From: Candidatus Gottesmanbacteria bacterium CG_4_10_14_0_8_um_filter_37_24
GTDB lineage: Bacteria > Patescibacteriota > Microgenomatia > 2-02-FULL-39-11
Direction of reading: 5' to 3'
DNA length: 5,119 nucleotides
Assembly (NCBI GenBank): GCA_002785215.1
Contig: PFMK01000097.1
Coordinates: 1-5,119, forward strand
The translations under genes and the position numbers were made by a program. This document shows positions 1-5,119 of the stretch, piece after piece. The notes under the pieces are model-generated. The model was not told where the DNA came from. It made no database searches and saw only the letters and a list, made by a program, of their open reading frames with translations. How positions within the stretch are numbered: the stretch's first letter is position 1; each line of letters starts with the position of its first letter.

Positions 1-2
1 CT

Positions 3-503
3 CCCTTTGCCTTACTGAAAACGCCTTTAAATCTGGAAGCTCATCTAATGGTGAAAGATCCTTTAAGGTACGTGGAGAATTTTTCTAAATACGGGTTCAA
101 AAGATTTTATGCCCATGTGGAGGGCGATTTTATAGATGAATATATAGAGAAGTGTTATAACCTAGGTGTGGAAGTGGGTTTGGCGATAGACGGACCGACT
201 CCTTTTGAAAAGCTGCGTCCTTTCTTGGATAACATTGACTGCGTTTTAGTGATGGCAATTGACGCAGGTTTTTCCGGCAGGCCTTTTAGGGATGATACTC
301 TTTCCAAGATAAGACAAATCAGGGAAGTTGATCTTACTATTCCTATTTGCGTGGATGGGGCGATGGATGATGTGAATGCCAAAAAGGTGATAGATGCAGG
401 AGTTACTAGAATAAATTCCAATTCATATATTTTCAAATCAGAAAATGTTAAAATGACAATTGAGAAATTGATGGCAATAAATCTGGAAAAAGGTACTTTT
501 TAA
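3..503 (+). CDS. rpe: Ribulose-phosphate 3-epimerase-like protein, 5' partial
   Basis: Probably interconverts ribulose-5-P and xylulose-5-P in the cytoplasm, feeding the transketolase encoded next. The frame is open to the window's left edge with no stop, and the codons before the ATG at 48 encode LEAHLM, the family's HLM motif with its metal-binding His (codon 42-44). The ATG is therefore an internal Met and the true start lies upstream. About 166 residues are visible of the roughly 220 usual for this (beta/alpha)8 barrel. Numbered from Met48, the landmarks in order are AHVEG (22-26), GLAIDGPTP (44-52), VLVMAIDAGFSG (66-77) and VDG with the catalytic Asp at 103. Several phosphate-binding positions differ from the usual family pattern: NPGFGG reads DAGFSG, DGG reads DGA, and the late AGS motif reads SNS. 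The family is clear; the exact substrate is less certain. It is followed by a 52-bp gap to transketolase on the same strand. Confidence 0.82.
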   Translation, partial: PFALLKTPLNLEAHLMVKDPLRYVENFSKYGFKRFYAHVEGDFIDEYIEKCYNLGVEVGLAIDGPTPFEKLRPFLDNIDCVLVMAIDAGFSGRPFRDDTLSKIRQIREVDLTIPICVDGAMDDVNAKKVIDAGVTRINSNSYIFKSENVKMTIEKLMAINLEKGTF

Positions 504-527
504 ACAATAAAGCCCTTTAATTACTCA

Positions 528-533
528 TATAAT
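528..533 (+). promoter_or_regulatory. Candidate -10 box upstream of transketolase
   Basis: A perfect TATAAT lies in the 52-bp gap between the epimerase and transketolase genes. A transcript starting near 540 would have a leader of only about 16 nt. The hexamer 17 bp upstream (505-510, CAATAA) does not resemble TTGACA and there is no TG extension, so the support is the -10 alone in AT-rich DNA. The genes may equally be read from one upstream promoter. Confidence 0.3.
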
Positions 534-555
534 TTTTCGGTAAAGATTTTAGAAT

Positions 556-2604
556 ATGGATAATAAAATACTGGAAAAGCTGGCAAAAGTAGTCCGTTAT
601 TACATACTGCTGTCAACCACTACAGCCGGGTCAGGGCATCCGACTTCATCTCTTTCGGCAACTGATCTGATGACTGTACTGATGTTTGGCGGTTTTTTCC
701 GTTTTGATTTTGCATACCCTGATTCTCCAGCTAATGACAGGCTTATCTTTTCCAAAGGACACGCTTCACCCCTTTTATACTCTTTGTATTTAGCTGCTGG
801 TGTTATCACTCCAAAAGAAATTCTTACCCTGAGGGATTTTCATAGTAGTTTGGAAGGCCATCCGACGCCCAGATTTAAGTATAATGAGGCAGCTACCGGC
901 AGTTTGGGACAGGGGTTGTCGGTAGGGGTGGGAATGGCACTCGCACTGCGGGCGAGAATTTCGAATTTCGAATTTCGAATTTCGAATTTCCCAAAAGTAT
1001 ATGTACTTTTGGGGGATGGGGAAATGGCGGAAGGGTCTGTCTGGGAAGCTGTCAATTTAGCTTCGTATTACAGGTTGGATAATCTGGTAGCGATTGTTGA
1101 CGTGAACCGTTTGGGACAAAGCCGGGAAACTATGTATGGGTGGGATACGGATTCTTATAGCTCCAAATTCAGGTCTTTCGGATGGGATACGGTTGTGATC
1201 GACGGTCATGATTATGATCAAATAACTGAAGCGTTTAAAACTCCCGCCTTCGCTAGAGCTACGGCGGGTAAGCAAAATTCATCTATTCGACAAGCTCAGG
1301 ACAAGAAATTCATAAGTCAAAATTACAAAGGCAGAAATAGACCTTTTGCGATAATTGCCAGAACGGTAAAAGGTAAAGGTGTTTCATTCATGGAAAATAA
1401 AGACGGTTGGCATGGGAAACCCTTGCCAAAAGATCTTCTGGACAAAGCTTTAAACGAGTTGGGAGAAGTAGACCTGAAATTGAGGGGAAAAGTGGGGAAA
1501 CCAAATATCCAAACCCGAAACCCGAAACCCGAAATACTAAACAAATCCAAAATCCGAAATCCAAATTATTTAATAAGAGAGATGGTCGCCACAAGAAAAG
1601 CTTATGGCAAGGCTTTAGAGCGCTTGGGTGAAGGTTATCCCGATATTATTTCTCTTGATGCTGAGGTCAATAATTCCACTTATAGCGAGATTTTCAGGAA
1701 AAAATATCCTGACAGATTTTTCGAGATGTTCATAGCTGAACAAAATATGGTAGGTGCCGCTGTAGGTTTGGCAAGATATGGTTATGTACCTTTTGTTTCG
1801 ACTTTTGCTGCTTTTATGACGCGGGCTTTTGATCAAATCCGGATGGCGGCTTTAGGGGAAGCAAACGTCAAATTTTGCGGTTCCCATGCAGGGGTATCCA
1901 TAGGAGCTGATGGTCCCTCTCAGATGGGTTTAGAGGATATAGCCATGTTTAGAGCCGTACATAACAGTACTGTTTTATATCCCTTCGATGCCGTGTCGAC
2001 GGAAAAATTGGTTGGGGAAATGGTAAAACATAAAGGTATTTCTTACATGCGCACCACTAGGGGAGAAACTCCCGTGATATACGGGAATAACGAAGAATTT
2101 CCTATTGGAGGATGTAAAGTCCATCCATTAAAAACTCAAAACTCAGAACTCCCCACTTCGCGCCTCCTTCGCCAAAGTGGCTACGAAGGCAGAGCAAGGC
2201 TTCGCGGGGCAGGCAAATCTCAAAACCAAAGAAAGAAAAAAAGGACGGTACTAATTATTGCTGCAGGGATTACTTTGTTTGAAGCTTTCAAGGCGCAACA
2301 GGAGCTGGAAAAAGAAGGAATAGAAGCAACTTTGATTGATTGTTATTCCATTAAACCTATAGATGAAAAGACAATTAAGAAATATGGGATGCAAATAGGA
2401 AGAGTTGTGACTGTTGAAGATCATTGGTTTGAGGGAGGATTGGGAGATGCGGTTTTGAATATTTTTGCAACAGAACCAAGAGTGAAGATTTATAAACTAG
2501 CCGTATCCAAGATGCCCAGAAGCGGTAAACCAGAGGAGCTATTGGACTACGAGGATATTTCGTTTACAGCCATTATTAAGAAAGTAAAGGAGGTATTGCA
2601 ATGA
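556..2604 (+). CDS. tkt: Transketolase, with four in-frame repeat-derived segments
   Basis: Thiamine-diphosphate enzyme that moves two-carbon ketol units between sugar phosphates in the non-oxidative pentose phosphate pathway. The ATG at 556 is the first possible start, since an in-frame TAG lies at 550-552; no clear Shine-Dalgarno precedes it. The N-terminal ThDP domain has GSGHP (25-29), SKGHAS (66-71), GHP (101-103), GSLGQG (115-120), the cofactor/Mg motif GDG (153-155) with N184, DGHD (216-219), KGKG (272-275) and WHGK (285-288). The pyrimidine-binding domain has IAEQNM (393-398) with catalytic Glu395, then HAGVSIGADGPSQMGLED (444-461). The C-terminal domain includes VEDHWFEGG (620-628) and PRSGKP (654-659). 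The GPSQM/LED wording resembles the animal-type transketolases. At 682 residues it is some 60 longer than that type (about 620). The excess falls at residues about 132-146, 228-262 and 525-562; a fourth repeat segment (316-337) replaces the interdomain linker. All catalytic motifs are intact, so it is probably functional. Confidence 0.95.
   Translation: MDNKILEKLAKVVRYYILLSTTTAGSGHPTSSLSATDLMTVLMFGGFFRFDFAYPDSPANDRLIFSKGHASPLLYSLYLAAGVITPKEILTLRDFHSSLEGHPTPRFKYNEAATGSLGQGLSVGVGMALALRARISNFEFRISNFPKVYVLLGDGEMAEGSVWEAVNLASYYRLDNLVAIVDVNRLGQSRETMYGWDTDSYSSKFRSFGWDTVVIDGHDYDQITEAFKTPAFARATAGKQNSSIRQAQDKKFISQNYKGRNRPFAIIARTVKGKGVSFMENKDGWHGKPLPKDLLDKALNELGEVDLKLRGKVGKPNIQTRNPKPEILNKSKIRNPNYLIREMVATRKAYGKALERLGEGYPDIISLDAEVNNSTYSEIFRKKYPDRFFEMFIAEQNMVGAAVGLARYGYVPFVSTFAAFMTRAFDQIRMAALGEANVKFCGSHAGVSIGADGPSQMGLEDIAMFRAVHNSTVLYPFDAVSTEKLVGEMVKHKGISYMRTTRGETPVIYGNNEEFPIGGCKVHPLKTQNSELPTSRLLRQSGYEGRARLRGAGKSQNQRKKKRTVLIIAAGITLFEAFKAQQELEKEGIEATLIDCYSIKPIDEKTIKKYGMQIGRVVTVEDHWFEGGLGDAVLNIFATEPRVKIYKLAVSKMPRSGKPEELLDYEDISFTAIIKKVKEVLQ
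956..990 (+). repeat. Heptad array 1: GAATTTC x5 inside transketolase
   Basis: Five perfect, uninterrupted copies of the 7-bp unit GAATTTC. Read on the minus strand and rotated, the unit is AAATTCG, one base from the AAATCCG unit of array 3. It encodes ISNFEFRISNF, a seven-residue period produced by 21 bp (three units). It lies between the helix ending GMALALR and the strand VYVLLGDGE, where related enzymes have a variable loop. Confidence 0.9.
1237..1333 (+). repeat. Composite repeat segment 2 inside transketolase
   Basis: Begins with the heptad AAAACTC (1237-1243) and runs into a GC-rich inverted repeat, CCCGCC (1243-1248) with GGCGGG (1263-1268). A module with the direct repeat GACAAG (1289-1294 and 1300-1305) around CTCAG follows, then A-rich 7-bp steps AAATTCA (1306-1312), TAAGTCA (1313-1319), AAATTAC (1320-1326) and AAAGGCA (1327-1333). 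It encodes residues about 228-259 (TPAFARATAGK...IRQAQDKK), roughly 29 residues more than related enzymes have between the DGH motif and the AIIA strand. The TTCGACAAGCTCAGGA-type motif recalls dispersed repeats that I associate with several bacterial lineages. Confidence 0.75.
1503..1563 (+). repeat. Heptad array 3 in the transketolase interdomain linker
   Basis: Degenerate 7-bp array on the consensus AAAYCCR: AAATATCC, then three perfect AAACCCG (1511-1531), AAATACT, AAAC, then AAATCCA, AAATCCG and AAATCCA (1543-1563). It encodes about residues 316-336 (NIQTRNPKPEI...SKIRNP), the linker joining the ThDP domain to the pyrimidine-binding domain. The linker length is close to normal, so the array seems to have replaced or diverged from linker sequence rather than simply added to it. 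Confidence 0.85.
2131..2228 (+). repeat. Composite repeat segment 4 inside transketolase
   Basis: Starts with three heptads, AAAACTC, AAAACTC and AGAACTC (2131-2151), continues into a GC-rich module of about 60 bp, and ends with AAATCTC and AAAACCA (2215-2228). The module contains a hairpin with arms CCTTCG (2166-2171) and CGAAGG (2184-2189) and two direct copies of CTTCGCG (2156-2162 and 2200-2206). Its left boundary (2147-2161) matches segment 2 (1239-1253) at 13 of 15 bases. It encodes residues about 526-558, very basic and Gly/Arg-rich, placed between the KV strand and TVLIIAAG of the C-terminal domain, where related enzymes have a short turn. Confidence 0.8.
2586..2593 (+). promoter_or_regulatory. 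Strong Shine-Dalgarno for transaldolase
   Basis: AAAGGAGG sits 7 nt before the ATG at 2601, inside the last codons of transketolase. Together with the ATGA overlap it fixes the transaldolase start and implies translational coupling. Confidence 0.9.
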
Positions 2605-3461
2605 TACATAAGAAAAAAATTTTTTCAAAGATATTTATAGACGGTGGAGACCCGTCTGAGACTGCCAAAGCAGAACAACTTTTAGGTTTTATCGATGGCC
2701 AAACTACTAATCCGACCTTAGTAGCAAATAATCCCATTGTCAAAAAAAGCCTGGAAAAGGGGGAGAAATTTACAAAAAGCGAAATAAACGGATTATACAA
2801 AAAAATAATTGAAGAAATATCGGCAATTGTAGAATGGTCGGTTTCCATAGAGCCGTATGCCGATTTAAAGACCAGTGCTGAAGAGTTATTATCACAGGCA
2901 GTTGGGATGGCGGAGTGGAGCAGCAAGGCTTGGATCAAGCTGCCGACTACGGCACAAGGTCTTGAGGCGGCCAAAAAGGCAGTGGCAAACGATATGCGGG
3001 TAAACATGACACTTTGTTTTACCCAGGATCAGGCAGCAGCTATTTATGCAGCCACAAAGGATGCAAAATATCCGGTATTCGTCTCTCCATTTGTAGGTAG
3101 GCTTGATGATCGCGGGGAAAACGGTATGCATCTTATAGAAAACATTTTGAAGATGTATGAAAAAGGTGATGGTCATGTGATGGTTTTAACAGCAAGCGTA
3201 AGAAATTTTGATCATCTGATGCAGGCATTGAGATTGAGATCTCCCATAATCACTCTTCCTTTTAAAGTGTTTGAACAATGGGCCGGGAAAAGGTTTATGT
3301 TGCCGTCAGATGACCATATCAGCGTACCAAGTCAACTGACCTCAATACCTTACAAGGAAATTTCACTTGATAAACATTGGTACCAGTATGATCTTTATCA
3401 TGAATTGACTGAAGCAGGAGTGAAGCGTTTTGCCGAGGACTGGAACAGGCTGATTAGGTAA
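2601..3461 (+). CDS. tal: Transaldolase
   Basis: Class I aldolase-type enzyme that transfers dihydroxyacetone units, converting sedoheptulose-7-P plus glyceraldehyde-3-P to erythrose-4-P plus fructose-6-P, the partner reaction to transketolase. TAL/FSA-family barrel motifs appear in order: FIDGGD with Asp14, TTNPTL (35-40), WIKLPTT with the Schiff-base Lys113, VNMTLCF (134-140) with Asn135, SPFVGRLDD (162-170), TASVRN (197-202) and ITLPF (217-221). A C-terminal helical extension (about 252-286, ending FAEDWNRLI) resembles that of longer transaldolases. At 286 residues it is longer than the roughly 220-residue FSA/short transaldolases and shorter than the roughly 315-residue TalB type. Its ATG overlaps the transketolase TGA (ATGA at 2601-2604), so the two are almost certainly one transcript and translationally coupled. 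Confidence 0.93.
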   Translation: MIHKKKIFSKIFIDGGDPSETAKAEQLLGFIDGQTTNPTLVANNPIVKKSLEKGEKFTKSEINGLYKKIIEEISAIVEWSVSIEPYADLKTSAEELLSQAVGMAEWSSKAWIKLPTTAQGLEAAKKAVANDMRVNMTLCFTQDQAAAIYAATKDAKYPVFVSPFVGRLDDRGENGMHLIENILKMYEKGDGHVMVLTASVRNFDHLMQALRLRSPIITLPFKVFEQWAGKRFMLPSDDHISVPSQLTSIPYKEISLDKHWYQYDLYHELTEAGVKRFAEDWNRLIR

Positions 3462-3465
3462 ATTG

Positions 3466-3849
3466 TTATTTATTCACCTTAATAAATTTTCCGTCCAACT
3501 TCTGGAAAAGGGTATATATTTTGAGGGCGGGGAATTTTTGTTTTATAATTTGCTTGGCAAAAAGAAGATCCTCTTTATGTTTCTTGAAAGTGTTTTCATC
3601 CCCATACGCTCCGCAATCCTCGTGATTTATAAGATACGCTTCAGAGATATGATGAAGTTTAAAAGACAGTTCAATTTGATCAAGTATAAATGGAAGGTTT
3701 TTTACTCCTCCTGCTATAGCCACCCGGTCAAAAGTCTTATTTTTGAATTTTTCAATTGTCCACTTCCTGATACCTTTCCTGAGCCGAAAATCCATACAGG
3801 TAATGACAATAGCCTGGCAATTATGTAAGTTTTTTTCGTGCTTATTCAT
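3466..3849 (-). CDS. Small beta-carbonic-anhydrase-like protein
   Basis: A 127-residue protein carrying the zinc signature of beta-carbonic anhydrases: CMDFR (18-22; Cys18 ligand with the Asp20/Arg22 dyad) and HEDCG (76-80; His76 and Cys79 ligands). AGGV (46-49) stands where the family has its AGN/AGG loop after the second strand. It is much shorter than the usual 190-220 residues and lacks the N-terminal helices, so it may be a minimal CO2/bicarbonate enzyme or a zinc protein of another activity. An in-frame TGA at 3865-3867 leaves the ATG at 3849 as the likely start; no clear Shine-Dalgarno is visible. It converges on transaldolase with 4 bp between stops and lies 138 bp downstream of the RHS gene on the same strand. 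An opposite-strand frame over the same region shows no family resemblance. Confidence 0.8.
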   Translation of the reverse strand: MNKHEKNLHNCQAIVITCMDFRLRKGIRKWTIEKFKNKTFDRVAIAGGVKNLPFILDQIELSFKLHHISEAYLINHEDCGAYGDENTFKKHKEDLLFAKQIIKQKFPALKIYTLFQKLDGKFIKVNK

Positions 3850-3920
3850 GATGGAAGAATAGTATCAAATACAGAAGGTAATTACAAGAAAAAACGTTTT
3901 TCTGATAGATTTTATTTATT

Positions 3921-3933
3921 GAGATTGAATCTC
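3921..3933. repeat. Perfect 13-bp inverted repeat in the RHS/carbonic-anhydrase gap
   Basis: GAGATT-G-AATCTC is a perfect inverted repeat in the 138-bp gap between the two minus-strand genes. It abuts CTCGAG (3931-3936), and GACGTC (3946-3951) lies nearby. No T-run follows on either strand, so it does not look like an intrinsic terminator; an operator upstream of the carbonic-anhydrase-like gene is possible. Nothing else in this gap is recognisable as a gene. Confidence 0.45.
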
Positions 3934-3987
3934 GAGTCTGATTCTGACGTCAAAGAAATTATCTATTACACACGAAAATAATCTTTT

Positions 3988-5118
3988 TTAAGGAGATATG
4001 TCATTTGTTTCTTTAATTCTGTTTTCTTTGGCATCTTCAAATAAGGAGTAAAACAGTTTTCTTCGTGTGACAGACATTAATCTGTTTTGTCTTAGAGGAT
4101 TGTCAAAAGAGAAGTCATAGTTTAACTTTATTAAAGTATCAGACAAAGATTTCAACTGATTACTGCTGATTATCTTATTGTTTGCATCTTTTACGGTTAT
4201 TTGGCTGGATATTCCACTTGGATCAAAAATAATTTTGCCTTCGGGATCTGCTGTAATATCTCCCATCATCGCTTCTGCCGACAGATTACCAGTCAATTTA
4301 CTGGCAAGTAGTCCCTGATGTTTGATGTCTGCGTGTAACATAAGTAAGGTCTTTATATCATAATCTATATTCAGTTTCTGAGGTGCATTGTTGGCGGCAG
4401 TTTTAGTTATTTCATCCAAGTTTGATAATGCACCGATAAATGAACCGGCATTTACTGTGATTTTTTGTCCATTTAATTGATTCGCTACCATATTTGCGAT
4501 AGTTCCTTTATAGGAATTTAACAATCCCAAATCCGGCATATTTTGCATTATTGGTTGGTATACCATCTCTTTGGATAAAGTAAATGAAATATCAACATAT
4601 CCTTGACTGGGATCGTTGGGATCTTTTAATAAATATTTCTTAATGTCATCTTTACCGGTAAAAGCACTAATATCCGGAAGTTCAACACTTTTTGAGCCGG
4701 AATAAGATATGGGGATAGCCATGTAATCATCCATTAAACCGCATTGTGATCCACTTCCGCCTACCTGGAATAACCCCAATATACACACTTTCCCACTTGG
4801 ATCATTCCTCATGACAGGGTTATTCCCCACGTAAGCATACCTGTTGGGTCCCTCTGCCTTGTCTGCCGATATGAAATGTCCTATGGCAGGGTTATAATAC
4901 CTGGCATTGTAGAAGTAGAGGTCTGTGGAGGAGTCAATTCTCTGTCCAGTGTATAATCTATCTGTTAAATGTTGAATGTTATCTGTTATCTGATTTCCGA
5001 AAGGATAATACACATAATCTTCCTTCTTATCCCCATTCTCATCTGTAACCAGTACAGTACTTCCTAAATGATCACTATGAAGGTAATTAGTGTTTACTGT
5101 TTCCTGTTCGCTGTTTAC
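3988..5118 (-). CDS. RHS repeat-associated core protein, C-terminal part (5' partial)
   Basis: The frame is open to the right edge, so the start is off the window; the GTG at 5011-5013 is only an internal Val within DYVYYPFG. About 376 residues are visible. The first 109 or so are the conserved end of an RHS/YD-repeat shell: HSDHLGST (5056-5079), VTDENG, YYPFG, then YTGQR, YFYNARYYNP, GHFISADK, NRYAYVGNNP and the closing DPSG (ending at 4792). RHS proteins are large secreted or surface proteins whose beta-barrel shell encloses a variable C-terminal region. Here about 267 residues follow DPSG (3991-4791). I recognise no nuclease, deaminase, protease or lipase motif in them; they have only two Cys, both near the junction, no obvious membrane segment, and a basic end (SVTRRKLFYSLFEDAKENR). 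The role could be contact-dependent toxin, adhesin or attachment factor. Confidence 0.88.
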   Translation of the reverse strand, partial: VNSEQETVNTNYLHSDHLGSTVLVTDENGDKKEDYVYYPFGNQITDNIQHLTDRLYTGQRIDSSTDLYFYNARYYNPAIGHFISADKAEGPNRYAYVGNNPVMRNDPSGKVCILGLFQVGGSGSQCGLMDDYMAIPISYSGSKSVELPDISAFTGKDDIKKYLLKDPNDPSQGYVDISFTLSKEMVYQPIMQNMPDLGLLNSYKGTIANMVANQLNGQKITVNAGSFIGALSNLDEITKTAANNAPQKLNIDYDIKTLLMLHADIKHQGLLASKLTGNLSAEAMMGDITADPEGKIIFDPSGISSQITVKDANNKIISSNQLKSLSDTLIKLNYDFSFDNPLRQNRLMSVTRRKLFYSLFEDAKENRIKETNDISP

Positions 5119-5119
5119 T

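Noticed and set aside
48..503. ATG at 48 as the start of the epimerase gene
   Set aside because: The family's HLM motif is encoded across 42-50, so the Met is internal and the gene begins outside the window.
956..1563. CRISPR array as an explanation for the repeats
   Set aside because: The units are 7 bp, tandem without spacers and inside a coding sequence, with no cas genes nearby.
1315..1600. Overlapping minus-strand and +2 open frames across the heptad array in transketolase
   Set aside because: The heptad units are stop-free on both strands, which lengthens frames artificially; these have no independent coding evidence.
2236..2242. A7 run as a programmed frameshift site
   Set aside because: The transketolase frame continues intact through its conserved C-terminal domain, with no alternative frame offering a sensible product.
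3468..3492. Possible terminator after transaldolase: ATTTATT (3468-3474) and AATAAAT (3481-3487) followed by TTTT
   Set aside because: The 7-bp stem is all A/T and the T-run is short and lies inside the opposing gene; too weak to call.
3463..3828. 121-codon plus-strand open frame after transaldolase
   Set aside because: It lies wholly over the minus-strand gene that carries the CxDxR/HxxC zinc signature. Its own peptide shows no family pattern, so it is a shadow frame.
3988..5013. GTG at 5011-5013 as the start of a 341-residue protein
   Set aside because: Upstream in-frame codons encode the typical RHS sequence HSDHLGST...VTDENG, so this Val is internal to a longer protein.

Overview
The window looks like a piece of a small-genome bacterium, most plausibly a member of the Candidate Phyla Radiation (Patescibacteria, perhaps Microgenomates). 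This is an inference from three things: a compact non-oxidative pentose phosphate cluster, a metabolic gene interrupted by short in-frame repeats, and a neighbouring RHS/YD-repeat surface protein. TGA is used as a stop (the transketolase ends in TGA) and no gene needs TGA read-through, so the Gracilibacteria/Absconditabacteria code is not in use. No tRNA, rRNA, CRISPR array or transposase is visible.

Left half, + strand (3-3461): the C-terminal three quarters of a ribulose-phosphate 3-epimerase-like protein (start lies off the window), then a full transketolase, then a transaldolase coupled to it by an ATGA overlap and a strong Shine-Dalgarno. Together they cover the core of the non-oxidative pentose phosphate pathway: pentose epimerisation followed by C2 and C3 transfers linking pentoses to fructose-6-P and glyceraldehyde-3-P. 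In organisms lacking parts of upper glycolysis this shunt can be the main carbon route.

Right half, - strand (3466-5119): the end of a large RHS repeat-associated protein, with the conserved RHS core terminus followed by about 267 unrecognised residues, enters from the right edge. Downstream of it, after a 138-bp gap, is a small beta-carbonic-anhydrase-like protein that converges on the transaldolase with only 4 bp between stop codons.

The most unusual feature is inside the transketolase gene. Four stretches built largely on a 7-bp period (AAATTCG, AAACCCG/AAATCCR, AAAACTC and relatives) sit in frame at positions that should be surface loops or the interdomain linker. Two of them also carry GC-rich palindromic modules that share a 13/15-identical left boundary. 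Because 7 is not a multiple of 3, such arrays read the same peptide in every frame of a strand, and several of the heptads are stop-free on both strands. They therefore look like repeats that can be tolerated inside genes.
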